64,000 bases of DNA. Source: Icerya purchasi (lineage: Eukaryota > Arthropoda > Insecta > Hemiptera > Monophlebidae). The notes beneath the pieces were generated by a model. It saw nothing but the letters and a program-made list of their open reading frames with translations, ran no database searches and was not told where the DNA came from. The stretch lies in contig CM077115.1 in the NCBI GenBank assembly GCA_039619475.1, forward strand, positions 538,936,315-539,000,314, written 5' to 3'. Shown here piece by piece: positions 9,636-20,459 of the stretch; the first letter of the stretch is position 1, and each line of letters opens with the position of its first letter. The translations under genes were made by a program, and so were the position numbers.

Positions 9636-12346
9636 AAGTTTGGTACTATTTCGCTTAATTCCCATTTTACCTAAGAATGAAATGGCACATAAAAAAAAGA
9701 ATAATAATAATAATTTGAAAAAATCACCTTGGCAATACGGACATGTTTGGAAGGCAGAAAAAATGATAAAAAAACGGTTAGAGAAACAAAAGGAATTGAC
9801 GAGTGGCATAGTTAAAAAGTACCCACGTGTGATTTTACGACGCGCGATATTGGTATTGAACTGCCATTGCTTGATGGTGGCACTGTTAAAAATACATACG
9901 GACAGATTAGTATAGAGTAAATTTCCGGTTATTTTTTTATTTCTCTGGTAAACAATTCGATATCTAATTCGAATTTCATCATAGATAAATAGACCTGCAC
10001 ATATTTCTTAGTGTTATTTCGCGGCGATCACCCTGCCTTTTTGCCTTTTCGGGTTTTTTATCAAAAAAAAACTTCTTCCGGCTCACTCTGTAATAGCATT
10101 TCAAACGCCCATACCGCCAGAAAATGCTCTAACACCGCTTCTCCGCCACACCGAACGAAACTAGTTCGCTACCCCGGCACAGCGGTCAGATCCGTCGATT
10201 TTTTAACGGAGAAACCGTCTTTGACAAACAATGCCGCGTTTGCCCGCTGCCGAGACCGTCCGAGAAATTGAATGATTGTTACCCAAATTTTATTATTTTG
10301 CTAGTTCGGACAGCGTCATAAAAGGTCGTAAGAAATGCCAAATTCGTCTCAATATGCGGAAAATCACCGCATACGAACTGCTTTACGCTATGAAGTCGCA
10401 AATTTGTTTTGGGTTGGGTGTTATGCATATCACCGTTCTGAAGGAAACTATTCTTCTATCTTGAATATTATAAGTTATCGCTTGTGAATAAAAGAAAAAT
10501 TTTGAGTCAGTCTAATATAGTAATGGATATATCATTTATACAAACAAATCGAGCAGGTAAATAATATATATATATATAAACTCGGCTATTTTGGCCTCCC
10601 AAGGGGCTGTGCCCCTACACCCCTGTTGCTTTCATTTCTGTCTCTTTCTCTTCTATACTTTGTATAAAATTATCAAAATTTACAACGTAATTGTTACTGG
10701 CATCAACACAAAAAAAATAACATAATCACAAAAATCCTATCCTAACATTTAACTTTCATTATATAAAATTAATTCATTTTTTCGTTATATTTTTCGTTAC
10801 ATTTTCGTTACATAATATTGTGACATTTGTAAAATAACAATTACAAAAATTCTATAAAATATAACAAACGTTACATAAAATTGGGACATTTTTCGCGTTA
10901 CATAAAATTGGGACATTTTTCGCGTTACATAAAATTGGGACATTTTCCATTACAAGAAATTGGGACATTTTTTTGGGACATACCCCTAAGAATTACGTTG
11001 TAATTAATATCTAATATTTGTATATTGAAATATTTATTGCAAATTACTTTTCAAATGAAACGGTATTCAATTAGATTTCGGCAATAGAGAGTAAACAAAA
11101 TTGTCATCCATTAAAAATTTATTTTCGCTTAATTGCTATAAATTTTTGTTTTGTGCCATATAAGTTATTATGAAATATTTGGTTAATTGAATAGCGTCTT
11201 TTGATATTCTCTTTCTTTTTCCGCTTGGTGATGTTAAATCGTAATCTTTTGACAATTTATTGAATTAAGACATTTTAAATAGTAAAATAGAAGGTTTTTT
11301 TCTTCTTTTTTCTGGAACTCCGAACTTTAATGTTCATGTCACACTAGACAACAATAAGGCTTTTATATACTGACCGATAAGGCGGGTGGGATTTATACAG
11401 CGCTGGACTTCGAATGGAATAACTCGCAAATGATCGTTATCGGAGTCGTCGTTTCGTGTATACTTACATCCAACATTTTTAGCGATATTTTTTCCGTCTG
11501 ATTTTCATATAAACGTTTTGTTGTTTTTCGGAAAGCAAAAAAGAAAAAACTTTAACAGCGGAATCAAAAATGCTTAACCGAATGTAGCCTGATTTTGAGT
11601 ATAAGTTTGCAGCATTGATAATCGAATGGAAAAATTTTACGTGTTTATATAAAATAAATTTACTCTTAAACATCGCGAAACATGCTGCGTAAGTAAAAAA
11701 ATTTTCCATTTTTCAGAATTTTTATTTATGTAAAACAACAATATACAATAAAATTTTTCAGCGCCAATTTATAACTACTGTTGGTATATCAAATTTCACT
11801 CAAATTTTTTACTACTTTTATGTGAGAGGAACTGTATTTCTGGGCTTGAAATACTTTGAGCAATTAAATCGAAAATCAAATTATTTTTAAATATAATGGA
11901 CAAATAAAAAAAATCAAAGATTATACTCCGCCAAACAATGGTTTTAACAACAAATGTTCCTTTGGAAATTACTTTGGATTTCAATATGTAGGCATTTTCA
12001 TTTTAAACTGTATTACACTACAAATATTTTCATATTTCTTTTCGTAATATAATTTTTCATCTTCATAATAAGGAAATCATTAATTGCCGACTGATGGCAC
12101 TGTAATCGCTCAGTCGAAAATTTTCCGTTCGATTACCGACGCTGCCAACTTATACTCAAATTCGGGTTACATTCTGTTAAGCGGAATCTTATAGCAAAAA
12201 AAATGCTGCGTTTAGTCTGTTTAAAATTCGACAATGATGACGCGCTGTTGTCAACATGAAATCATTCGTACGTTCGTCTGACCTTTTTTTTTTATTCGTT
12301 GAGTAACCGAAATCTTAAATTTAGGCGAAATAGGGAGGTCACCTAG
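9636..12346. mobile_element. DNA transposon F, copy 1 (inverted-repeat ends, long copy)
   Basis: The left end carries TATTTCGCTTAATTCCCATT and the right end carries the inverted motif AAATTTAGGCGAAATAGGG at about 12318-12336. Internal blocks match copy 2 (49948-51755): for example CGACCGTCCGAGAAATTGAA near 10250, and the block at 11030-11560. Copy 3 is at 62341-62708. Copy 1 has been invaded by repeat E (10577-11008). Small frames inside (10011-10271, 10276-10464) recur in the other copies but resemble no transposase known to me, so this is probably non-autonomous. It ends exactly where the BTB-Kelch unit A starts. Confidence 0.65.
10577..11008 (+). repeat. Repeat E, copy 2, inserted in (TA)n of transposon F
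   Basis: Same unit as 7735-8048. Transposon F copy 2 shows the unoccupied site at about 50445-50470: the flanking sequences CAGGTAAATAATATATATAT and ATTGAAATATTTATTGCAAA are there with no insert between them. This copy has an internal tandem expansion of a 27-bp phrase, CGTTACATAAAATTGGGACA plus TTTTTCG, at 10869-10960. Confidence 0.8.
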
Positions 12347-12440
12347 TACGTGTTTATAAAATACCAAACTAGATAATAGCACGTTTAATTCGCTTAAAAT
12401 AACGAGACAATTTTTTGATTTGATGCAGAATTGAAGCAGA
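12347..12440 (+). promoter_or_regulatory. Putative core promoter and 5' UTR of BTB-Kelch gene A
   Basis: A TATAAAA box at about 12353-12359 lies 82 bases before the start codon. The 94 bases are about 93% identical by eye to the same stretch before gene B (34717-34812), which keeps TATAAAT. Conservation up to this point and not beyond it defines the left edge of the duplicated unit. Confidence 0.45.
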
Positions 12441-13943
12441 ATGGATGGCACTATAGTCCAAAACAATATGATGAAGTTAAATGGATGGAGAAAAGCCGGT
12501 ATAAACTGCGACGTGACCCTTTTCATCGACGGACAGGAATTTCATGCGCATAAAAGCATTCTCGCAGCCTCTATTAAATTCTTCGAGAAGTTATTTACAG
12601 ATGACTTTGACGAAAAAGGAAAAAACGCCATCACTTTGAAGGATGTTGACCCGGATGGATTTAGATTAATTTTGGACTACATATATACGGGAAAAATTAA
12701 AATAGATGACGATAATTTTGCACAAGTTTTATCCGTAGCTTTTTATTATCAAATTGAATGTTTGATGGAAATGTTATTCGACTATGTTAAAAATAATATT
12801 AGTACTAATAACGGATTTTATTATTATCATTCAGCAGATTCTATTGGAGTCGAGAAGATAAAACAATTTACAAAAGAATTTATACGAAACGATTTTCTTT
12901 CGTGTTCACATTCTGTCGCGTTTCTTGATATAACTGATTCAAGTCTGCTTGAATTTATTGACAGTTCAGTAAAAGAAGAACTAGATAGATTTAAGATTAT
13001 AATGAACTGGATTCAGTTTGATTCAAATAATCGATCCGACTATTTGTCTGATCTTATTAAACATGTCCGGTTCGCGTATATCAGTAATGACGAAGTAGTT
13101 AACGACATTATGGATTACCCGTTGGTAATAAACAATCTGGAAATTATTAAAGCTATACGAGAACGAAGGAAAATGGAACAAACGGTGAAAATTTACGGCA
13201 TGAAAGGATCAGATCTAATAAGAGTGGATATATTCAATGCGAAACTAGAAGCAACAAACGTCATAGTAGAGACAGACATGAATTATGAAGAATTCCAAAT
13301 TTGTTCTTCTGATGACGCGGTATATGTATCTACCTTCAGATACGGTACGGGCAACAAGTTGTATTGTTTTAAAGATTCTCAATGGACATTTTTAGATAAT
13401 AGTGTTTATAATCCGAATGTGGCTCATCGATGTATAGCATACTCGGAAAAAGATAAAACTATTTACACGTATAATAAACTTTGTTTGTATTCTTATAATT
13501 GTGAATCGAAGAGTTACGTTGTCAATTTTACTTGTAATTGTGGCATTAGGGCGACCATACTTGAGATTTGTGAATCATTAATTTGCCAAGGTGGGTGTCT
13601 TTATACGGTTGCTAAATGTACTGATAGTAATTATCGTATATTACGATATATTCCGAGTTACAAACAATTTCAATTTATAGGCCAGATATCAACATGTTCC
13701 TTAAATCCGGTATGTGTCATTTTACGCGTAGAAATGTTTATCATAAGCGATAGCGTAGTAGAGACATGCGATATTAGAAATGGTGACTGTAAAGTAATAG
13801 TACAGAACGAAAAAAGAGGTATTTCCTATCGTTCGTTGACCGCATATAAAAACCAACTTTATGCAATTCGAAAAAAATGGAATGTGATTGATGTATTTGA
13901 TCTCTCAAAGGGGAGATGGATCGACCAAATTTATTTAGGATAA
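12441..13943 (+). CDS. BTB-BACK-Kelch-like protein A (intronless, 500 aa)
   Basis: A complete 500-codon single-exon frame. Residues about 20-120 form a BTB/POZ domain (CDVTLFIDGQEFHAHKSILA, then FRLILDYIYTGKI). Residues about 125-235 form a BACK domain (LDRFKIIMNWIQFD, SDLIKHVRFAYIS). Residues about 245-500 look like a degenerate Kelch beta-propeller: repeated strand patterns such as GNKLYCFKDSQW and NVIDVFDLSKGRW, but without the double glycines of classical Kelch repeats. Such proteins are by family Cullin-3 adaptors that bring targets to ubiquitin ligation through the propeller. The ATG is chosen because the paralogue B starts at the same point and both share the upstream stretch. There is no membrane segment. 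It has a rapidly diverging Kelch half with several extra cysteines (residues about 345-390). It could be a lineage-specific expanded family; the substrate is unknown. Confidence 0.92.
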   Translation: MDGTIVQNNMMKLNGWRKAGINCDVTLFIDGQEFHAHKSILAASIKFFEKLFTDDFDEKGKNAITLKDVDPDGFRLILDYIYTGKIKIDDDNFAQVLSVAFYYQIECLMEMLFDYVKNNISTNNGFYYYHSADSIGVEKIKQFTKEFIRNDFLSCSHSVAFLDITDSSLLEFIDSSVKEELDRFKIIMNWIQFDSNNRSDYLSDLIKHVRFAYISNDEVVNDIMDYPLVINNLEIIKAIRERRKMEQTVKIYGMKGSDLIRVDIFNAKLEATNVIVETDMNYEEFQICSSDDAVYVSTFRYGTGNKLYCFKDSQWTFLDNSVYNPNVAHRCIAYSEKDKTIYTYNKLCLYSYNCESKSYVVNFTCNCGIRATILEICESLICQGGCLYTVAKCTDSNYRILRYIPSYKQFQFIGQISTCSLNPVCVILRVEMFIISDSVVETCDIRNGDCKVIVQNEKRGISYRSLTAYKNQLYAIRKKWNVIDVFDLSKGRWIDQIYLG

Positions 13944-14345
13944 CTGGTAAAAGTACCTGTAATGTATAATAAAAAATTCAACAATATTTAAACATAAAGT
14001 AAGCTAAGCGTACGTTGGTACTCATTTTATCGTTATTATGAGGTATCGTTAATTTTTTAAGGTTGTTTTTTATTTTTATAGCCGTTATTGATCGATATAT
14101 AATATAGTTTTAAAGTTTACAAAATATGCACAGTACATGTGCCCTCTAGAATAATTTTGTAATCATTTATAAGTTTTGCAGACTAAATGTGTATTTTTTA
14201 AAAATCCTTCGAAATATACAACCGTGGATTACGAGTTTATGATTGCATGATCAGTTTTAAAGTTAATATTTCCATTTCACTTTATTATCTTTTTTAACTA
14301 AGTTAAATAATGTTTGAATAAATATTTTTGAACATATATTTGTCC
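13944..14345 (+). other. 3' flank of gene A with poly(A) signal
   Basis: AATAAA is at 13968-13973, 25 bases after the stop. About 400 bases of flank match the region after gene B (36316-36720) at roughly 83-90% by eye and then similarity fades. A second AATAAA-like site lies near 14317. The conserved block sets the right edge of the duplicated unit. Confidence 0.7.
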
Positions 14346-14839
14346 GTTTTTCTTAAATAGTGTAATGCGTACATTATATTAAAATATGGACGTTCCACTT
14401 TTTTGTAAGACAAATTCTTTACTTTAAAATGATTGATGGCTTTATTAATTTTCTCGAGAAAAATATATATATTATTAGTTTAATTTAAAATAAATTAATT
14501 CAATTTAAATATAATGATTATTTCTACCGGAGTTGAACGATCTGTCTTCTTCAGAAGACCGTTTCGAAAGTGTGCTATCATGATGCCTGAAGAAGACTGA
14601 CTTTCGGAAAAAAGGATGAGTCCGTCTTATGGGGAGAACTTTGATGTTATCAGACGGAATGAATAAAGTTCAGCCAAGATAAAGATAAATATTGAAAATA
14701 TGGCGTAGGCAAAAGAAAAAGAGAAGGAAATCGTAAAGTAATAAGTGTGTCTCCTTAATAACTAGCAAGAAAACGGAACGAATTACGAAATAATAAAAGA
14801 AAATTAGGCCGAAAAATAAGTAGTACTAGACAATTAAAT

Positions 14840-15130
14840 AGCTTATCGACGGACATAAGAAGATTCTTTTAAGATATAGGCAACGGTCCTCGAACTAGGG
14901 CTATCGCTGCGAAGTTACGTAAATGTCGACAGAAACCGGATAAATTGAGATTAATAAAAGAAATTAGTTTCGGTTTTAGAGTAATTAATTAAATAGAAGG
15001 CTGGACAATAAAGGTAAAATTGTCGGATCCGATGGAAACGATAGTGGAGCGAAATTATATGAATTCCGTTTGGATATTGCTCAACCTGACATATAAAAAA
15101 TATAATGACAATAATAGTAACAATAAATCA
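14840..15130 (+). repeat. Diverged LTR-like repeat L, copy 3
   Basis: Shares phrases with copies 1 and 2: GGCAACGGTCCT for GGCGACGGCCCT, AAATTGTCGGATCC for AAACTGTCGGGATC, and TTCCGTTTGGATATTGCTCA for the TTTCGTTTGGACATCGCTTA block, in the same order. It is more diverged than the other two. The stretch before it (14346-14840) holds no gene. Confidence 0.5.
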
Positions 15131-15340
15131 TTTTTTTTTTCTTTTTTTCTTTTTTTTTTCTTGTAAAAGCAACATCCTGTACCGTGTTTAAAATCTGTGG
15201 CTATTACAGTATGAAGATGCGCAGCTTGTTTTTACAGATAAAATTGCATCGGGGGAATTCTCAAGAATGTTGGTGACTGTTTTGTTAATAATTGAAGGGG
15301 GCCAGTGGGGTGGTAGTGCTGGACAGTCGTACAGTATGAA
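15131..15340 (-). pseudogene. LINE-B 3' tail with poly(A)
   Basis: The interrupted poly(T) tract at 15131-15160 is a LINE poly(A) tail read backward. The next 175 bases are the reverse complement of 46250-46433, the 3' end of the LINE at 45374-46450. Matching phrases include CAACATCCTGTACCGTGTTT and TCTCAAGAATGTTGGTGACT. Only the tail was inserted, so it is heavily 5'-truncated. Confidence 0.85.
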
Positions 15341-15585
15341 TAACGATAACGTAATATTAATAATAAAATATAGCTAAGAAAACAACAGTATATATTAGTG
15401 TGAAATTAAAACCAGAAAGTTTTTAGGAAATCAAGAAAATTCGGAAAAACCGATTCAATCGTTCGCTTAAAAATTCATCAAACACGATGATGATAATCGA
15501 TTCCTTCTGACAGAGTACAAACGGGGGGAACCGTTTTATTGAAGCTTGATTGATTGGAAATGAATTGGGAGTAGTGATCAATCGA

Positions 15586-15666
15586 ATGGCAGTTCACCGA
15601 AGACGAACAACTCGAAAACCCGAAAACCTTTTCAAACTACTTGTTGCTTTGTTCTACCTCCGTCTG
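15586..15666 (+). CDS. Possible first coding exon of a host gene
   Basis: An ATG opens 27 codons with less AT-rich codon use than the surroundings. The predicted start is basic (MAVHRRRTTRKPE) followed by a hydrophobic stretch (LFKLLVALFYLRL), as in a signal peptide or signal anchor. It ends exactly in phase 0 at a consensus splice donor CTG|GTAAGTG. The frame stays open past the donor to 15933, but with AT-rich codons that look intronic. A four-codon upstream frame starts at 15561. No matching acceptor exon was proven in the window. It could be chance. Confidence 0.22.
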
Positions 15667-17068
15667 GTAAGTGTAATCCATTTAATGAGATACATTGAAC
15701 CTCAAACTTCCTTCTACGTCTGTTTAAATTTCGCGATCGTCGAACAACTTTTTGCATTAAATACAAAAACAAAAAAAACAACTTATGTATATAACCGAGA
15801 CTTAATAGTTCGCAGCATTATAATAAATGCGTCAATTGAAAATAAACTGACATTTCTTGCAGTAGAATTTTTAGGACCCCAGGCGCGAATAATATGCAGA
15901 ATGTTAATGCAACGATTTGGAAAACATAAATGAAAGACAAAAAAAATATCGTTTAACGTATAAATTTGAAATTTTGCGCATAAATCGTTTATAAAACGCT
16001 TTCCCAAAAAGTGTGTAAACGACTTTTAAGGATGGTAAAATCGCAAAAAAAAAAAAGAAAAGTTGAGTCAAGCACGATGTTTCATGCGCTGAGGATTCCG
16101 TATATTAAGTTAAACATAACAATAACTCAGATTTACATAATACTAAAGTCGAAACAAAGAAATCAGATTTTTCGCGATGCAAAGAGGAAGATACACATCA
16201 TCTTATATGCTTTTTTGAACTTTTCGCCAATTCTGAAAGTTTCGTTATGGAAATGAAATACAATTTTGTACCCGACAAAGCCCGGAAAAAATAATATTTT
16301 TTTCAAAACTTTCGAGCTTTCGACGCCCTGAAGGTCTTAATATAAAGTTGTAAGCTCGCCTATAATTTTCCTCTAGAGCGGTCATTTGTGCATAAGTTTG
16401 AGATAGGCATTGGTTTTCTCTACTTTTTTACTGGAGCTGTTGTGTACATGAACATAATTAAAGATGTATAGTCCATATCATTTTTTAACTGTAATTTTCT
16501 ACTTTTATGAAACGAGTTTCTCTGCGTTTTGTTTTATATTTTGAATTTCACTTTTATAGTCATGAGTTATGAATCTTTTAAAAATCACTTTAATGTCATT
16601 TGAAATTCCATAGTGATACGGATTCGGTATTTACGGTAGCGATGATGTCGAACTAGAAATCATTCTTCGATTAAAATCATTAATTTTCGATTTCTCCGCG
16701 TCAATCCCATTATTTATCGTCGTCAGAGAATACGGCCGGGATATTTACACGACCGAATATGTAATTTCCGATATTCGGCTCGGGAAGTGTTAAGGGGTTG
16801 TGTAAGTGGCCTGGTATGTATGCGACAACTGGATAGTCTGTCGGCCGCGTGAGAAGTGTGAGCTGAGTGTTGTAACGGCTATATGTTATTAATTGATAAG
16901 GATTTCGGTAATGTACCGTTAGTTACTGTTTAATTAGGTACGAAACGAGTCGTCGTCGTTCAACAACCGTTAACACTAGTCAAAAGTACGTTAAACTAGT
17001 CGCCGTATTGTAATTTTACCTGTATAATTATATGGAAGCATGCCGTTTGTGGGGCAATTTTGGCCGAA
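15667..17068. other. Mostly unassigned; possible left part of a split LTR
   Basis: Contains copy 2 of the 40-bp motif (16066-16109). The stretch 16680-17040 is less AT-rich than its neighbours and has no coding potential I recognise. Together with 18274-18705 it could be one LTR split by the Helitron. That idea rests on the PBS-like junction at 18706 only. Confidence 0.35.
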
Positions 17069-18273
17069 TCCTTACTAATATTATAAATGCGAAAGTAACT
17101 CTGTCTGTCTGTCTGTTACCTTTTCACGCTTAAACCGCTGAACCGATTTAGATGAAATTTTGTATGGAGATAGTTTGAGGTCAAGGAAAGAACATAGGAT
17201 AGTTTTTATTCTGGAAATATTATATTAATTTTATTATTTCTTACGTATTCGTTCGTTAGTGTATGTTATTTTATTCAGACAGATGTTTTTGTTCGGAAAT
17301 TCTAAGAAACATCAGAACGCCAGGAATCGGTTTCGTTATCTAAACAATTAACGTGTTGTTCATCTTCGATAGTCGCCATTCGTTCGTCCGTTCCTAGCTT
17401 TTACCCGCGACGACATTGTCCGCAGAAAATTATTATTTCAAGTAAGCTGTTTCGACGTCAATATAAATATAAATGAAAGAGGTTTTATTATTAAATCATA
17501 ACGATAGTTATATAGGTACTTAGTGAGTAGGCCGGAGATTTCCTTAAAACATTTACATAAACGTATTATATTTTGATTTTAAAAAAAAAATTCTTATTAT
17601 TTTTACTGTCAATATGCCTCGCAGGCGTAAATCTGATCTAGCGCGTAACTCTCAACAGAGCTCGAGCTGCGGAAGTAGCTAGAACTGAGGAATCTCAAGA
17701 GCAGACACAGACCAGAAAGATTTTAGATGCCGAGCGTCACTCCTCTCAAAAGGTTTCAGAGACCTTAGAACAGACTCAGGCACGGCAAGTTTTAGACGCT
17801 GAGTGTCACGCCTCTCAAAGGGCTGCCGAGATTATAAATGCGAAAGTAACAATGTGTGTCTGTCTTTCTGTCTATCTGTTACCTTTTCACGCTTAAATCG
17901 CTTAACTGATTTTTTTACGACAAAGCTTTCCATTGTAATATAAAGGCCATCCATTTGAGATATATATATATTTAATAGTAAATGAATATACACTGGCAGG
18001 ACAACGTCTGAAAAACGTTGTTTACAAAAATTTGTTGAATTAAAATTTTACTACTGTAATTGTAAATAAACAAAAATAATTACATAAAAGTAAATAATAA
18101 AAAAAATATATAGAAGTAAATACCTAATAAAAAAAAACAATAATAATAAAAAAAAAAAAACCTATAGTTATAATTTAATAATAAAATCTCTTTCATTTAT
18201 ATTTGTTTTCACGTCGAAACAGCTAACTTGAAATAATAATTCTCCGCGGACAACGTCACGGGTTAAAAGCTAG
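17069..18273 (+). mobile_element. Composite non-autonomous Helitron
   Basis: The 5' end is TCCTTACTAATATTATAAAT preceded by A. The 3' end is a CCGCGGACAACGTCACGGG hairpin-like stretch followed by TTAAAAGCTAG and then T. Helitrons insert between A and T, start with TC and end with CTRR after a short hairpin, all met here (one stem base is mismatched). A second 5'-like segment (ATTATAAATGCGAAAGTAAC) begins at 17830. A reverse-complement 3' end lies at 17393-17520. The insertion is therefore a composite of at least two Helitron copies in opposite orientations. Confidence 0.82.
17614..17830 (+). pseudogene. Helitron Rep-helicase N-terminal remnant
   Basis: ATG at 17614 opens MPRRRKSDLARNSQQ, then after a one-base frame change a run rich in Arg, Ala, Glu and Gln (NRARAAEVARTEESQEQTQT, later ARQVLDAECHASQRAAE). 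This is the usual start of insect Helitron Rep/helicase polyproteins, which carry repeated coiled-coil-like RxxxxAExR motifs. It is then joined at 17828-17832 to a Helitron 5'-end segment, so the replication initiator and helicase parts are missing. Confidence 0.7.
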
Positions 18274-18705
18274 TTTCTAATAAAACTCGTTTATTTTTCA
18301 GGTACATGCAACCACAGTCATTTTTTAATGTTATGTTATTTTATCGAATATACGCGTTTTTTGAGACAAGTTGCATTTAATTGAACACGTGCTACGGTGC
18401 CATCTTCCACGACGGAAAAGGTATGAGCGTGATATAAAAGTGGGTTCGCGAAATTATTTTTTTTTTGTTTTCATTTTAATCGTTTGGTGAAAGAAGTATT
18501 CTTTGTGATAAATGAAATATAAAAGTCTAAGCTCTGCCGAGAGCGAATCAGTTTCGTGACTCGAGCGGTCACTGGCGCCCGTTAAGATACATTTTTGTTT
18601 TTTTATAATTTTCTTTTTATAGCAAATAAAGTTTTTTGTACATTCAAATGAGAAGTAAAAACATCGATTTATAACAACGAGGAGTAAAAAGTCAAATTCG
18701 TAACA
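18274..18705 (+). repeat. Candidate LTR 3' end followed by a primer-binding-like site
   Basis: The stretch ends AAATTCGTAACA and is followed from 18706 by CTGGCTTCACGTAACAGGGA. The junction at 52900 is built the same way (GAGTTCGTAACA then TTGGCGCGGCGGCGAACAGG). A CA end followed within one or two bases by TGGC and an ACAGGGA stretch is typical of LTR/PBS junctions. The LTR start was not found, and no coding region of the element follows. Confidence 0.35.
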
Positions 18706-18735
18706 CTGGCTTCACGTAACAGGGACAGAGAATCC

Positions 18736-20400
18736 TCAAATCGTAACAATATTGTATATTCTTGACGGTTTTCTGTTTTTTTTTTTTTTTTTTTGGCGTC
18801 CAGAGTATTCGGTTAGCTTGTAGTCGTAGATTCTTTTAATGAGAATTTTAATTAGAATTTATGATCCAATTTTGAAGTTTACAAATTAATTCGATCGTGA
18901 GTTATTGATATTTATTTGATATTTTTTACGTTTCTGAACCATCTTATTATCATTCCGTACATTATATGTGTAGTAAAGTACGGAATCCTAATAAGAATAG
19001 TTGCGAAAAGGTGGTGCGAGTGTAAATGTGCGCGCGCCTGAAATCCTGTTGTCGGTCGGGGGTAGCCAATCATCATCATCGCAGGAAGAAACGTGTACCT
19101 GATTGGGTGAATTCCAAACGCGATCGTCGGAAAGGGGAGAAGATATGGTAAAGGATCTCGGAAAGATTTTTGTAACAAAGTCATTCTTCGTTTATATTCG
19201 AAAGAAGTAATTCGTCTGTTTTTAGTAATTTGCTTGTTTTTTTTTTCTTTTGCCTTGCTCGCGGATAATTGACCATTTGGAGATAAGTCGACCTTTGCAC
19301 AAGTTATAGTTTGGATACAGGAAATCATTTCAGTCGGAGTCGGAGAATAACAAGCTTTTATATCGCGGTCGTTAAAATGTCTTTGTTAGTAAAAGTGTTG
19401 TTCGCGGTTATCGCTTAAATTTAACTAATAAATGAAAAAAAGCATCCCTTCCACTACCGAGATCATCGACATCGCCGTAGCAACGAATTCCACCGAATCC
19501 TGCCGACAACAGTGGTACGTACACTTGTTTATTTACGTTGTTTATAATTATTCATTGGTTCGTATTATTTGCTGTTGTGTTTTTATAGCGGTCGACTGGT
19601 ATTCAAATAATATTATTTTTATTATCCTTTGTGCGTAACAAAAATGAAGTAACTGTTAATATTACAATGGTTTTATTTTACAATTTTTACTCATATTTGT
19701 AGACAAGTAAGAGCGCAAAGGCGAAACAAATTATCTGAACAATGTAAAGGCTGTATCAATAAAACAGTTTTTAAAGAATGCAATTTTTTTTGTATAACAA
19801 TTTTAGTTTTATGTAACGTGATTTACTAAACTAGTAGCCAGATATGACTGGTTGTATTTTTATTTTCGCTTTCTATTAGTTTTTTTTTGTACCTGAACCC
19901 CCCTATAAGTTTGCAACAAAATAGTAAGGAACAAATTTAATCCTAAATTTATATTTGCAAACTCGTCTGTAGGTGTCCAGATCTATCTAGATACCGATGT
20001 TTATAAAAGTATATATTGCCGTTTTTGAGACCGTGGCATTACAAGATTTGAAAGAATGCAAACAAGAAGGTTTTGTTAGATGAAAGCCTTTAAAAAAGAA
20101 ATGCATAAAAAAGGAAAGATTTTTTAATTGCTCTATCGTAACATATTTTTATTTGTTGAACATTTTTTATCAAAGAATTATTCTCTTTTTTTTCTTTTTT
20201 GTTCCAACAGTGATTTACCCTTTTGTTTTTCAAACCCCCATTTAATTCCTTTCAATATTTATTAACTAGGATGTCATTCTTTACGCGCCATGGATAGTAT
20301 GTGAAATAGGCGTTGTGATAAACTGTTATGAAAAACTACTTTGAAATAAATTGCTTAATATATTTTTGTAAAAATTACGTGAATTGAAATCTATTGTACT
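18736..20400. other. Largely unassigned; exon-like patch at 19439-19514
   Basis: Mostly AT-rich non-coding. One patch, 19439-19514, is less AT-rich, is open in two frames and ends GTG|GTACGT, a fair splice donor. A fair acceptor, TTTACTCATATTTGTAG, follows at 19686-19702 and an AATAAA at about 19758. No protein is recognised. The 138-codon antisense frame at 18912-19328 has no support. Confidence 0.3.
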
Positions 20401-20459
20401 CTTATAAATCTGTAATAAAATGGTTCAGAAGCGACGAATGTATAAAATAAAAATCAATA

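Noticed and set aside
10867..10980. CRISPR-like direct repeats
   Set aside because: The repeats are head-to-tail 27-bp units without unique spacers in a eukaryotic repeat; a tandem expansion, not a CRISPR array.
18912..19328. 138-codon minus-strand frame
   Set aside because: No domain, no conserved features, and composition of chance frames; the stretch has no repeat or paralogue to support it.
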